From positions 1 through 36,371 of the forward strand of contig JACQQM010000009.1 of NCBI GenBank assembly GCA_016207025.1: 36,371 nt of DNA. The letters run 5' to 3'. The position numbers and the translations under genes are program-made. The stretch's first letter is position 1. Every line of letters starts with the position of its first letter. Below, in pieces: positions 1 to 9,620 of the stretch. The DNA comes from Nitrospirota bacterium (lineage in GTDB: Bacteria; Nitrospirota; Nitrospiria; Nitrospirales; Nitrospiraceae). The notes beneath the pieces were generated by a model. It searched no databases. It worked only from the letters and a program-made list of their open reading frames with translations, and was not told the origin of the DNA.

Positions 1-17
1 AGGAGCTTTCCCGCCAT
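1..17 (-). CDS. atpC: ATP synthase epsilon subunit, first codons only (partial)
   Basis: An ATG at 17 reading leftward gives Met-Ala-Gly-Lys-Leu before the window ends. A purine-rich stretch with several GGAG cores lies just upstream (about 18-50). Position right after atpD on the same strand matches the usual bacterial order of alpha, gamma, beta, epsilon. Only five residues are visible, so the call rests on context: the epsilon subunit of F1 would be expected here. Confidence 0.6.
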
Positions 18-59
18 CGCTCCTCTTCTCTCCTCCTCCTCATCTTCAAGAGGGGCGGC

Positions 60-113
60 GGCTAGGCTGCCCCCCATTGCGCGCATCCGACGAGCACAGG
101 GGGCAGCCTAGCC
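60..113. repeat. Perfect inverted repeat between atpD and atpC
   Basis: A 15-bp arm at 60-74 (GGCTAGGCTGCCCCC) is perfectly complementary to 99-113, with a 24-nt loop; the pair 59/114 extends the stem. It starts 3 nt beyond the atpD stop codon. No T-run follows on the minus strand, so it is not a standard intrinsic terminator. It could stabilise the upstream mRNA, attenuate read-through into atpC, or be an interspersed palindromic element. Confidence 0.8.
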
Positions 114-116
114 GTC

Positions 117-1656
<1,540 letters not shown>

Positions 1657-1657
1657 C

Positions 1658-2539
1658 CTATTTCAGCGCTTCGGCCCCGCCCACGATGTCCATCAGCTCC
1701 TTGGTGATTGCGGCCTGCCGGGTCTTGTTGTAGTAGAGCGTCAGCTTCTGGATCAGTTCACTAGCATTGCGGGTCGCGCCGTCCATGGCGGCCATCCGTG
1801 CCCCTTGCTCCGCGGCGGAGGATTCCAGCAGGACTCTGAACGCCTGCACCTGGAAATGCTTGGGGAGCAGCGCGGCCAGCAACTCGTCCTCGTCCGGCTC
1901 GTACTCGTAACTGCCGCCCGTGAGCTCGCCGGGCTCGCCGGGTTCGCGCATCTCATTGATCGCCTCGATCGGAAACAGCTTCTCCACGATCACGCGTTGC
2001 TGGATCGCCGATTTGAACTCGTTATAGATGACATAGAGTTCGTCGAACGCGCCCTTGGTAAACTGCTCGATCAGATCCTGCCCGATATCCAATCCGTGCT
2101 CGTAGGTCAAGCGGTCGAACACGCCCACCCATTGCTGACGGATCGGCCAGTGGCGGCGGCGAAAGTAATCCCGGCTCTTCCGCCCGACCAGGCTGACGGT
2201 CGCGTTGATCCCGCGCGCTTCGCATTCCCGGAGGAACTCCGTGGCTTTGCGCAAGATGTTGGCGTTGAACGCCCCGCACAGGCCGCGGTCGCTGGTCACG
2301 ACCAGCACCTCAACCAACCGCCCGTCGCGCTTTTGCAGCAGCGGGTGGGACGCCCGGTTCACGCGGCGGCTCAGGTTGGCCAGCACCTCGCGCATCTTAT
2401 GCGCGTACGGCCGTGCTGCCAGGATCCGATCCTGCGCACGCTTGAGCTTCGCCGCAGCCACCATCTTCATGGCCTTGGTGATCTTCTGAGTGTTCTTGAC
2501 GGCGCCGATCTTCCGCCGCAGGCTTTGGAGGCTGGGCAT
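1658..2539 (-). CDS. atpG: F1F0 ATP synthase subunit gamma
   Basis: Central rotor shaft of F1 that couples proton flow to catalysis. The 293-residue length is close to the family norm. The N-terminal helix has the conserved pattern LRRKIGAVKNTQKITKAM, and the C-terminal helix has the matching RNASELIQKLTLYYNKTRQ pattern, which together form the coiled-coil shaft. The start is ATG at 2539; no strong ribosome binding site is visible because the upstream 120 bases are largely a palindromic repeat. Flanking palindromes isolate this single-copy subunit from alpha and beta, which are needed at three copies. Confidence 0.97.
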   Translation of the reverse strand: MPSLQSLRRKIGAVKNTQKITKAMKMVAAAKLKRAQDRILAARPYAHKMREVLANLSRRVNRASHPLLQKRDGRLVEVLVVTSDRGLCGAFNANILRKATEFLRECEARGINATVSLVGRKSRDYFRRRHWPIRQQWVGVFDRLTYEHGLDIGQDLIEQFTKGAFDELYVIYNEFKSAIQQRVIVEKLFPIEAINEMREPGEPGELTGGSYEYEPDEDELLAALLPKHFQVQAFRVLLESSAAEQGARMAAMDGATRNASELIQKLTLYYNKTRQAAITKELMDIVGGAEALK

Positions 2540-2567
2540 CGGTTCAGAAAGTACGATTTGTTGATTG

Positions 2568-2650
2568 GTCGATTTGTTGATCTAGGAATTCGAGCGGGTC
2601 CGATTTTCTCGCACCCGAATTCAACAAAATCAATAGATCAAACAATCGAC
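2568..2650. repeat. Long imperfect inverted repeat between atpA and atpG
   Basis: The arms 2568-2583 and 2635-2650 (GTCGATTTGTTGATCT against its near complement) pair at 14 of 16 positions. An inner pair (AATTCG...GGGT near 2587-2599 against ACCCGAATT at 2613-2621) continues the fold. The 11-mer GATTTGTTGAT also occurs as a direct repeat at 2555-2565 and 2571-2581. The element fills almost the whole 117-bp gap and is more AT-rich than its surroundings. Confidence 0.75.
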
Positions 2651-2656
2651 AGATTC

Positions 2657-4174
2657 CTACCGGGCTCCGTGTCCCATCTTCTGCTTGAACGTGGTGATGA
2701 TCTGCTTGAGTTCGGCGCCGAACGCCTCGTCGATTTTTGGCTTTGTCACAAGGTCTTTCTTGATCTGCGGGTGGTGTTGAGTCACGTAGTGGAGCAGGTC
2801 TTCTTCAAACTGCCTGATCTTGTCGACCGGGACGTCGTCCACGAACCCGTTCACGCCTGCGTAGATGGAAATGATCTGATCCGCCACCGCCATCGGTTTG
2901 TACTGTCCCTGCTTGAGTAGTTCCACCATCCGGACGCCCCGCGCCAGTTGCGCTTGAGTGGCCTTGTCGAGCTCGCTGCCGAATTGTGCGAAGGCGGCCA
3001 TCTCGCGGTACTGGGCCAGGTCCAGCCGGAGCGTGCCCGCCACTTGCTTCATGGTCTTGATCTGCGCCGAGCCGCCGACCCGTGAGACCGACAGGCCGAC
3101 GTTGATCGCGGGCCGGATGCCGGAATAGAACAGATCGCTGGCCAGGTAAATCTGGCCGTCCGTAATCGAGATCACGTTAGTCGGGATATAGGCAGACACA
3201 TCGCCAGCCTGCGTCTCGATGATCGGCAGCGCGGTGAGACTGCCCCCGCCCTGTTGCTCGCTGAGCTTGGCCGCCCGCTCCAAGAGGCGCGAGTGCAGGT
3301 AGAACACGTCGCCCGGATAGGCCTCGCGGCCTGGCGGCCGGCGGAGCAGCAGCGAGAGCTGACGGTACGCGGTGGCGTGCTTGGAGAGGTCGTCGTAGAT
3401 GATGAGCGCGTGCTTGCCGTTGTCGCGGAAATACTCGCCCATGGAGACGCCCGCGTACGGAGCCATGTACTGCATCGAGGCGGCGTCGCTCGCCGTGGCC
3501 GATACCACGGTGGTGTACTCCATCGCATGGTGTTCCTCCAGCGTCTTGACGACGCGGGCCACGGTGGAGCGCTTCTGGCCGATGGCCACGTAGATGCAGA
3601 AGACGTTCTGTCCCTTCTGGTTGATGATCGTGTCCACCGCGATCGCAGTTTTCCCTGTCTGCCGGTCGCCGATGATCAATTCGCGCTGGCCGCGGCCGAT
3701 GGGGATCATGGCGTCGATGGCTTTGATACCGGTCTGCAGCGGTTCCCGGACGGACTGGCGGGTGACTACGCCGGGCGCGCGTACCTCGATGCGGCGAGTC
3801 GTGGAGGTTTTGATGGGCCCTTTACCGTCCAGGGGCAGACCAATCGCGTTGACGACGCGCCCCACGAGCGCCTCGCCGACCGGCACTTCGGCGATGCGTC
3901 CCGTGCGCTTGACCGGGTCGCCCTCCTTGATGCCGGTGGCCTCGCCCATCAATACCGCGCCCACGTTGTCTTCTTCGAGGTTCAGCGTGATGCCGTACAG
4001 GTTCCCGGGGAACTCCAGCATCTCGCCGGCCATCACACCGTCCAGTCCATAAATCTTGGCGATGCCGTCGCCTACCTGGATCACGGACCCCATCTCGTTG
4101 ACATCAACCTGTTTGTCGAAGCTTTTGATCTTTTCCTTGATGATCGCGGTGATTTCTTCAGCCTTGATCTGCAT
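2657..4174 (-). CDS. atpA: F1F0 ATP synthase subunit alpha
   Basis: Regulatory, nucleotide-binding alpha subunit of F1. The 505-residue length is standard. The P-loop GDRQTGKT is at residues 169-176, preceded by the family segment [19 protein letters not shown]. The N-terminal helix that contacts the delta subunit is intact. ATG at 4174 has an AAGGAG ribosome binding site about 7 nt upstream, inside the end of atpH. Only 3 nt separate it from the atpH stop codon, so the two are probably translated together. Expression is likely from the promoter upstream of atpH. Confidence 0.98.
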   Translation of the reverse strand: MQIKAEEITAIIKEKIKSFDKQVDVNEMGSVIQVGDGIAKIYGLDGVMAGEMLEFPGNLYGITLNLEEDNVGAVLMGEATGIKEGDPVKRTGRIAEVPVGEALVGRVVNAIGLPLDGKGPIKTSTTRRIEVRAPGVVTRQSVREPLQTGIKAIDAMIPIGRGQRELIIGDRQTGKTAIAVDTIINQKGQNVFCIYVAIGQKRSTVARVVKTLEEHHAMEYTTVVSATASDAASMQYMAPYAGVSMGEYFRDNGKHALIIYDDLSKHATAYRQLSLLLRRPPGREAYPGDVFYLHSRLLERAAKLSEQQGGGSLTALPIIETQAGDVSAYIPTNVISITDGQIYLASDLFYSGIRPAINVGLSVSRVGGSAQIKTMKQVAGTLRLDLAQYREMAAFAQFGSELDKATQAQLARGVRMVELLKQGQYKPMAVADQIISIYAGVNGFVDDVPVDKIRQFEEDLLHYVTQHHPQIKKDLVTKPKIDEAFGAELKQIITTFKQKMGHGAR

Positions 4175-4177
4175 GGA

Positions 4178-4717
4178 CTACTCCTTGGTCAGAAGGGTCT
4201 GTACGGCGGCGAGCCGGCTCCGAACGGTGCTGTCGAAGACCGTGCTCCCGATCCGAATCCGCAGGCCGGAGAGAAGGCTCGGTTCCGTCTGGAAGATGAG
4301 ATCCACGTCGCGCCGTAGGAGGTCGCGCAGGCGGGTGCGGAGTCCCTGTTGCTGGGCGGGGCTCAGTGGCTTCGCCGACGTTACCGACACCTGTTGAGTT
4401 CCTTTGGCTTGATCCTCCAGCGCGGCGAACGCGTCGGCAATCTCCGGGAGGAACCCGATCCGGCTCTTCCGCACCAGTTGGGCCAGAAAATCATTGACGA
4501 TCGGGGGGCATCCGAGCCGGCGGCTGAGCGCCGACAGCACCGCCTGCTTTTCCTCGAAGCCGAATGCCGGCGAAACCAGGACGTGCCTGAGTAAGGACGA
4601 TGCCGTGAGGGCGTCCGCCAGCCCGGTCAGGCCGGTGCGGGTCGCTCCGAGGCTCGCGGCATCCAGGAGTTCAAACAGGGCTTTGGCGTAGCGGCGTGCG
4701 ACGGAACGCTTGATCAC
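4178..4717 (-). CDS. atpH: F1F0 ATP synthase subunit delta
   Basis: Peripheral stalk subunit (OSCP type) that holds the F1 head to the b subunits. The 179-residue protein begins with the typical [12 protein letters not shown] segment. It ends with the family region in which a negatively charged, nucleotide-independent helix is followed by a [12 protein letters not shown]-like segment. The start is GTG at 4717; an ATG at 4724 is in another frame. The ribosome binding site is weak. It is the first gene of this F1 operon; atpB, atpE and atpF are absent from the upstream side, where mnmA lies instead. Confidence 0.95.
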   Translation of the reverse strand: MIKRSVARRYAKALFELLDAASLGATRTGLTGLADALTASSLLRHVLVSPAFGFEEKQAVLSALSRRLGCPPIVNDFLAQLVRKSRIGFLPEIADAFAALEDQAKGTQQVSVTSAKPLSPAQQQGLRTRLRDLLRRDVDLIFQTEPSLLSGLRIRIGSTVFDSTVRSRLAAVQTLLTKE

Positions 4718-4787
4718 AACTCATACCGTCGAAGTCGGCGTTGAACAGGGATAATTTTCGTGCGGGAGGGCACGAGAAAAACGCGCC

Positions 4788-4817
4788 AGACTAGCATTCG
4801 ATAGCAGGGCGTGTCAA
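4788..4817 (-). promoter_or_regulatory. Candidate sigma70 promoter for the F1 operon
   Basis: On the minus strand a perfect -35 hexamer TTGACA (4817-4812) is followed after 18 nt by a weak -10, TAGTCT (4793-4788). It lies after the mnmA stop codon and about 70 nt upstream of the atpH start. A short inverted repeat (TCGTGC...GCACGA) follows between it and the gene. The -10 matches only three of six positions, so this is a moderate call. Confidence 0.4.
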
Positions 4818-4832
4818 GACGCGAGAGTGGCG

Positions 4833-5915
4833 CTAACGGTACTGAATTATTCCTCCGCCCAGCACCCGATCCCCATCGTAGAAGACGGCGGATTGGCCCG
4901 GGCTAAGGGCCCGCTGCGGGGTAAGAAAGCGCACGCGCAACGTTCCGTCCTGGTTGGGCAGGAGCGTTGCCGGGGCGGCCGGCGTCGCGTAGCGGACCTT
5001 GACATCGGCCTGGACTGGCTCCGCCAAGATGGAGGCATCGAACACATTCAGGTCGGCCACCGTGCAGTCTGCTTCAAACAGGTCTTCTTCGGGGCCCAGG
5101 ACGACGGTCCGGGTCTCGGGAATTACGCGCTGCACGTATAGGCGTCGGCCGGTGGCCACGCCCAGCCCGCGGCGCTGGCCTGGCGTGTAATAGGCGATGC
5201 CGTCATGGCGGCCCAGGATGCGGCCCTCCCCATCGGTGAAGTTCCCGGGCTGTTTGGATTCGGGCGCCTGCGTCTCGATGAAGGTTCGGTAGTTTCCCTG
5301 GGCCACGAAACAGATTTCCTGACTCTCTTTCAATTCATCCGCCGGCAAGCCCAGCGATTCGGCCCTCGCCCAGACCTCCGGCTTCTGCATGGTCCCGACC
5401 GGGAACAGAATCCGCGGGAGCCACGACGGACTGATCCGGTACAGAAAATAGCTCTGGTCCTTGCGGGCGTCGTGGGCGCGCCGGAGGCTGGGTTGATCGG
5501 GTGCGCCGGCGATCCGAGCGTAATGCCCGGTCGCGACGAAATCCGCGCCTCTCTCTTCGGCGAGCCTGTAGAGCGATCGGATTTTCACACGTTCGTTGCA
5601 CCGCACGCAGGGATTCGGGGTCGTGCCGCCCAGATACCCGGACAGGAAGTCATCAATCACGCCGGCCTGAAAGACCTTCCGGGTGTCAATCACCTCGTGC
5701 GTGATCCCGAGGCGCTCGGCGACGTACCGAGCGATCCCGACCTTGCAGCAGCCTCGCTCCTGCCAGCGCTTCGAGACGGCGACGGACTCGTCTTCCTGCA
5801 CCCAGACCTGGAGCGTGATCCCGTGGACGTTGAAGCCCTGTTCAACGAGGAGCGCGGCGGCCACAGAACTGTCGACGCCCCCGCTCATGCCGAGGACGAC
5901 TGTGGGCCGTGTCAT
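4833..5915 (-). CDS. mnmA: tRNA-specific 2-thiouridylase
   Basis: Transfers sulfur to uridine 34 of tRNAs for Lys, Glu and Gln, using ATP to activate the base. The 360-residue length is typical. The PP-loop SGGVDSS is at residues 11-17. The two catalytic cysteines are visible: Cys103 in NPCVRCN and Cys202 in the SQEICFV segment. ATG at 5915 overlaps the TGA of the upstream bactofilin gene (ATGA), implying translational coupling. A second wobble-uridine modification pair, mnmE and mnmG, lies a few kilobases away in the same window. Confidence 0.97.
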   Translation of the reverse strand: MTRPTVVLGMSGGVDSSVAAALLVEQGFNVHGITLQVWVQEDESVAVSKRWQERGCCKVGIARYVAERLGITHEVIDTRKVFQAGVIDDFLSGYLGGTTPNPCVRCNERVKIRSLYRLAEERGADFVATGHYARIAGAPDQPSLRRAHDARKDQSYFLYRISPSWLPRILFPVGTMQKPEVWARAESLGLPADELKESQEICFVAQGNYRTFIETQAPESKQPGNFTDGEGRILGRHDGIAYYTPGQRRGLGVATGRRLYVQRVIPETRTVVLGPEEDLFEADCTVADLNVFDASILAEPVQADVKVRYATPAAPATLLPNQDGTLRVRFLTPQRALSPGQSAVFYDGDRVLGGGIIQYR

Positions 5916-6364
5916 GGCTGGATATCTTGCGCTCGAACCTTGCCCCGGTGGGCCGCCAGGTCATGCACGTTCTCGCGATCCTGGCGTTCTTGCTCCACCC
6001 AGATGTTGTCGCCCATGTCGCAGACGCCGTGAAAGTGTGCGCCTTCTTCCATCGAAAACGACGGCGACCGTACATCCCCGACCAGGATGGCGGGTTTGAG
6101 GAGCTGGACCTTCTCGGTTGCGGTGATATTGCCGCGGATCTTCCCGCCGCTGATGAGCGTGCCGGCGGTGATGATGCCTTTGATGACCGCGTGTTCGCCG
6201 ATCACCAGAGTGCCCTTGGTGTGGATTTCGCCTTCGAGCCGGCCGTCAATGCGAACGGTCCCCTCGAAGTTGACCACACCCTTAAAGTCAACGCCACGCC
6301 CGAGGAAAGTGAAATTCTCTTCCTCGCCGAAGCTGGTTTGCTTCTTCTCGCTGTGCCCCCACAT
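5912..6364 (-). CDS. Bactofilin family cytoskeletal protein (first paralog)
   Basis: Polymer-forming cytoskeletal protein of the bactofilin (DUF583) family, expected to self-assemble into filaments or membrane patches. In its 150 residues, a short variable N-terminus precedes a repetitive core (about 18-110) with the expected hydrophobic-Gly periodicity of a right-handed beta helix, including GTVRIDGRLEGEIHTKGTLV. The C-terminal tail is charged and differs from its neighbour. The start at 6364 has AGGAGG 6 nt upstream. It follows a second bactofilin gene and overlaps mnmA by 4 nt. Role inferred from fold only. Confidence 0.9.
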   Translation of the reverse strand: MWGHSEKKQTSFGEEENFTFLGRGVDFKGVVNFEGTVRIDGRLEGEIHTKGTLVIGEHAVIKGIITAGTLISGGKIRGNITATEKVQLLKPAILVGDVRSPSFSMEEGAHFHGVCDMGDNIWVEQERQDRENVHDLAAHRGKVRAQDIQP

Positions 6365-6523
6365 GGGTTCCTCCTGCGGCTTGGGGCCGATCTTGTCATG
6401 GACTGCGCGGAACCGATGCGCTCAGCCTACCGGGCTTCTTCCGCCTGCCCGTCTTCTGGCCACGCCGGCCAGGTCTCCTGAGTCCGGAACGGAAGGGATA
6501 CGATTCCACCGGTTCCGTTCGCC

Positions 6524-6994
6524 CTACGCGCGTTTGATCGCGCTGACCGGTGCATTGACCGCGCGCGGCAGTTCACGGACATCCGCGCGGGCCATCTCAA
6601 TATTGCCGTTGAAGAGGACGCCCTCTTCCATGGACAGCATGGGTGTTTTCACCGATCCATTGAGCACGGCCGGGGACAGCAAGCGGATCTTTTCCTTCGC
6701 GATGATATCACCGGTGATCTTGCCCTTGCTGACGATGGTGCCAGCGCTGACCTTCGCGGTGATGACCGCCTCTTCGCCCACCAAGAGAATCCCTTCGGTA
6801 TGGATTTCTCCGTCCATGTGGCCGTCAATGCGGACCGTGCCGTTGTAGGAGATCACGCCTTTGAATTCGACCTCTTTCCCCACGAAGGCGACGACGTTGT
6901 CCCCGGTCTCAATCCCGCCATTGTCCTGTGCCTGGGCGTTCTCGTTGGTGCCCTGTTCAGCGCTCTTTGTTTCCTGAGAGTCTTTCCTCCACAT
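6524..6994 (-). CDS. Bactofilin family cytoskeletal protein (second paralog)
   Basis: A 156-residue bactofilin, clearly paralogous to the gene downstream: both share the NGTVRIDG/EGTVRIDG segment, then GEIHT, then an SMEEG segment near the end of the core. The N-terminal 30 residues are polar and rich in Gln, Asn and Glu and are probably disordered. The beta-helix core spans about residues 33-125. AGGAGG lies about 8 nt upstream of the ATG at 6994. It probably heads a bactofilin-bactofilin-mnmA transcript with its own promoter at 7116-7143. The location right after parB suggests, but does not prove, a link to chromosome segregation or polar organisation. Confidence 0.9.
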   Translation of the reverse strand: MWRKDSQETKSAEQGTNENAQAQDNGGIETGDNVVAFVGKEVEFKGVISYNGTVRIDGHMDGEIHTEGILLVGEEAVITAKVSAGTIVSKGKITGDIIAKEKIRLLSPAVLNGSVKTPMLSMEEGVLFNGNIEMARADVRELPRAVNAPVSAIKRA

Positions 6995-7115
6995 CGCAGA
7001 ACCTCCTCCCGTTGAGTCCAGTATGAAAACCCACTGCCCGGTGTCGTGTAGTGCCTTCAGCTCCTAGCTGCAGGATTCCTGCTTGGCTCAGGGTGAGAAC
7101 TCGGCAATTCCTAAG

Positions 7116-7143
7116 AGTATACAAATAGACGGGCATAACGCAA
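7116..7143 (-). promoter_or_regulatory. Candidate sigma70 promoter for the bactofilin genes
   Basis: On the minus strand TTGCGT (7143-7138), a 16-nt spacer and TATACT (7121-7116) lie just beyond the parB stop codon and about 120 nt before the second bactofilin start. The -10 matches five of six consensus positions and the -35 three of six. Confidence 0.5.
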
Positions 7144-7158
7144 GAAAATCCCTTCGTT

Positions 7159-8025
7159 TTATGCGTCAGCCTCCTCCTCCAACAGCATCTCCACCAAGCG
7201 ATCCAGCTCGGCGGGCGTAAAATACTCAATCACGATCTTGCCGCCTTGCCCGCTCTTCGTGATCGAGACCCGCGTGCCCAGGCGCTTTTGTAGTTTGGTC
7301 TCCAAATCAGGATAGGGTTTAGAGAGGGGCTTCGTCCTTCGCCTACCTTTCGTATGACGGGTTTCGCCGACCGCCAGCTTCTCGGCCTGACGTACCGAGA
7401 GTTGTTCTTCGGCAATCTGCCGCGCCAGCTTGATCTGGGCATCCTGACGCATCAGCCCCAGGATCACCTTCGCATGCCCGGTTGAAAGTTGGCCAGACTC
7501 TATTAACTCCTTGATTTCATTAGGTAATTGTACAAGCCTGGCGATGTTGGCGACGGAAGACCGATCTTTTCCGATGCGCTGGGCAAGCATGTCCTGGGTA
7601 AAGCCGAATTCGGTCAGGAGGCGGTGGTAGGCTCGAGCGGCTTCCATGGGATTGAGGTCTTTGCGCTGCAGATTTTCCACCAGCGCGAGCTCCACGGCCT
7701 GCTCGTCGCTTGAGTTGCGCACAATAGCGGGGACGGTGTGCAGCCCGGCCAGCTTGGCCGCGCGCAGGCGGCGCTCTCCCGCGATCAGCTCATAGAAGCC
7801 GTCCCCTTTGCGGCGAACCAGCACCGGCTGGAGCAACCCATTCTGCCTCACCGATTCGGCCAATTGGGCGAGTTCCGACTCCGCGAATTCTTTTCGAGGC
7901 TGGAAGCGGTTTGGGATGATGTGTTCGACCGGCAGTTCCTGTACCTCGCCTGATGCGGAGATCTGCCTCGCCGCGGTTGCCGGCAACAACGCTTCCAGTC
8001 CTTTACCGAGCGCTTTTTTCTCCAT
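7159..8025 (-). CDS. parB: Chromosome-partitioning protein ParB
   Basis: CTP-dependent DNA clamp that loads at parS and spreads along the chromosome to form the partition complex. I use ATG at 8025 (288 residues) because the protein then begins MEKKALGKGLEALLP, the usual ParB N-terminus, and AAGGAG lies 10 nt upstream; the longer frame back to 8082 only reads through parA. The CTP-binding motif GERRLRA is at residues 83-89, ENLQR at 117-121, and the helix-turn-helix at about 140-165. It overlaps parA by 23 nt. Two parS sites lie upstream at 8819-8834 and 9493-9508. Confidence 0.96.
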   Translation of the reverse strand: MEKKALGKGLEALLPATAARQISASGEVQELPVEHIIPNRFQPRKEFAESELAQLAESVRQNGLLQPVLVRRKGDGFYELIAGERRLRAAKLAGLHTVPAIVRNSSDEQAVELALVENLQRKDLNPMEAARAYHRLLTEFGFTQDMLAQRIGKDRSSVANIARLVQLPNEIKELIESGQLSTGHAKVILGLMRQDAQIKLARQIAEEQLSVRQAEKLAVGETRHTKGRRRTKPLSKPYPDLETKLQKRLGTRVSITKSGQGGKIVIEYFTPAELDRLVEMLLEEEADA

Positions 8026-8779
8026 GGTTGAGAAACTCCTTTGCCAGTTCAAGATAGGCTTGAGATCCGGTTGAGGCGGCATTGTAAAGCATCACGGGAC
8101 GGCCGTAACTGGGCGCTTCGGCTAATGTGACGTTGCGCGGAATGATGCTGCGATAGACCGTATCCTTAAAATGCCCGCGAATTTCCTCAGCCACCTGGCG
8201 GGCTAAGCTATTCCGCGAATCGTACATGGTCAGCAGGATGCCCTCCAGTTCCAACGCAGGGTTGAAGGAATCCTGAACCCGTTTGACATTGGCCATCAAC
8301 CGGCCCAGTCCCTCCATCGCGTAGTATTCACACTGGACAGGGATCAGGACAGAAGACGCTGCGACCAGCGCGTTGATAGTGAGCAATCCCAATGCCGGCG
8401 GACAATCCACGATGAGAAAATCATATTGGTGCCGGATGTCCTCCAGAGCGGTCTTCAAGATCCGTTCGCGGTTCGGAATCGAGACCAGTTCCACTTCGGC
8501 TCCAACCAGATCAGCGTTCGCCGGGAGCAGGGACAGCTTCGGGACATTGGTGGGAAGCACCACCTCGGTGGTCTTTGCCCCTTTGACTAGACAGTCATAC
8601 ACTGTCCGCGTGAGGGTCCTGGGGTCCACCCCCAGTCCACTCGTCGCATTCGCCTGGGGGTCCATATCGATGAGCAAGACCGACCGTTCGGCGATCGCGA
8701 GCGAGGCGGACAAATTCACCGAAGTGGTTGTTTTTCCAACCCCGCCTTTCTGATTCGCCACGACAATTATCTTGGCCAC
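8003..8779 (-). CDS. parA: Chromosome-partitioning ATPase ParA (Soj)
   Basis: Deviant Walker ATPase that forms a DNA-bound gradient and moves ParB-parS complexes. The 258-residue length fits chromosomal ParA. The deviant Walker A KGGVGKTT is at residues 11-18 with the signature lysine, followed by the LLIDMDPQANAT segment. A Walker B-like LIVDCPPALG lies near the middle. The start codon is GTG at 8779 with only a weak ribosome binding site. The first parS site lies 40 nt upstream, so ParB binding may affect its expression. It overlaps parB. Confidence 0.96.
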   Translation of the reverse strand: MAKIIVVANQKGGVGKTTTSVNLSASLAIAERSVLLIDMDPQANATSGLGVDPRTLTRTVYDCLVKGAKTTEVVLPTNVPKLSLLPANADLVGAEVELVSIPNRERILKTALEDIRHQYDFLIVDCPPALGLLTINALVAASSVLIPVQCEYYAMEGLGRLMANVKRVQDSFNPALELEGILLTMYDSRNSLARQVAEEIRGHFKDTVYRSIIPRNVTLAEAPSYGRPVMLYNAASTGSQAYLELAKEFLNHGEKSAR

Positions 8780-8818
8780 GAGGTCTTCCCAACCCGTAAA
8801 CGATGAGCCATCTCCAAG

Positions 8819-8834
8819 TGTTCCACGTGGAACA
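8819..8834. promoter_or_regulatory. parS site 1 (ParB binding site)
   Basis: The 16-bp perfect palindrome TGTTCCACGTGGAACA agrees at every defined position with the bacterial parS consensus TGTTNCACGTGNAACA. It sits in the short gap between rsmG and parA. Confidence 0.95.
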
Positions 8835-8843
8835 TTTTGCTGG

Positions 8844-9509
8844 TTACCCTGCCGACACCGGTTCTAAGACCGCCAACACCCGATTCCCGTACCCGTACGG
8901 AAGGGCGTACGTGATCTCTCCTGTCAGCTTCAGTCCGTCCAGATCCAACTGTTTCTCGAGAGGCTTGGCTCGACACAAAATCAGTCGACCCTGGTCTCGT
9001 AGGAGGGAGCGAACGAAAGGTAATATCTGCTTGATATCAAGTGCCCGCGTGATGATATGAGCGAAGCGGCCTGCCTGATCCAGATCATTACTGAAATCCT
9101 CAATTCGCGTTGAGAGCACGACCGCCTTGGACAACTGCAAAGTCCCAATCAGGTGGCGAAGGAATGCGGTTTTTTTGTGACTCGGCTCTAGGAGCGTGAG
9201 GTCCAGTTCGGGATGCAGGATTTTCAAAGGAAGGCCAGGAAATCCGGCCCCTGTCCCAATGTCCAGTAAGGAAGCAGATTGGGTCGAGAGCAGGGCCTTG
9301 CTGCATGCCATGGAATCGAGGAAATGTTTGACGGCAACCTCCTTTTCTTGTTTGATCGCAGTGAGATTGATTTTCTTGTTCCAGATCGTTAATTCCCTAA
9401 AATAGACAGTGAGTTCTGAGATGATGCGGTCATTGAGAGAAAGGCCAAGTTCTGCTGCGCCCAGGACTAAGAACTCGCTGAACCGTCCGCCTCGTTCCAC
9501 GTGGAACAC
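8844..9509 (-). CDS. rsmG: 16S rRNA (guanine-527-N7) methyltransferase
   Basis: SAM-dependent methyltransferase that modifies G527 of 16S rRNA. The 221-residue protein has the expected SAM-binding loop LLDIGTGAGFPGLPL near residue 80, followed by the LLEPSHKKTAFL segment, and an upstream KINLTAI segment typical of RsmG. The start must be one of two in-frame GTG codons (9509 or 9500), because no other start codon occurs before the conserved region. Both lie in or at the edge of parS site 2, so the first residues (MFHVER) are the parS sequence read as protein. No strong ribosome binding site is visible. Confidence 0.94.
   Translation of the reverse strand: MFHVERGGRFSEFLVLGAAELGLSLNDRIISELTVYFRELTIWNKKINLTAIKQEKEVAVKHFLDSMACSKALLSTQSASLLDIGTGAGFPGLPLKILHPELDLTLLEPSHKKTAFLRHLIGTLQLSKAVVLSTRIEDFSNDLDQAGRFAHIITRALDIKQILPFVRSLLRDQGRLILCRAKPLEKQLDLDGLKLTGEITYALPYGYGNRVLAVLEPVSAG
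9493..9508. promoter_or_regulatory. parS site 2, overlapping the rsmG start
   Basis: CGTTCCACGTGGAACA matches the parS consensus at all but the first base. It covers the first codons of rsmG, so it is both coding and a ParB binding site. With site 1 it brackets rsmG. Confidence 0.88.
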
Positions 9510-9620
9510 TTACTACGACATATGGCCTTCGGCGTCAAGCGTAAATTTTCTCAAGCCCTTAGAATCCTGATAGCGGAGATGATGGAGGCCGCTACTGGCC
9601 TCGCCGGGGATGAAAGATGG

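Noticed and set aside
4758-4780. A hairpin TCGTGC...GCACGA flanked by T and A runs, as a terminator of mnmA
   Set aside because: In the direction needed, no T-run follows the stem, and it lies downstream of the candidate F1 promoter, which would block atp transcription.
8026-8082. Extended parB start at 8082
   Set aside because: The added residues are parA sequence in another frame; the ATG at 8025 gives the standard N-terminus with a ribosome binding site.
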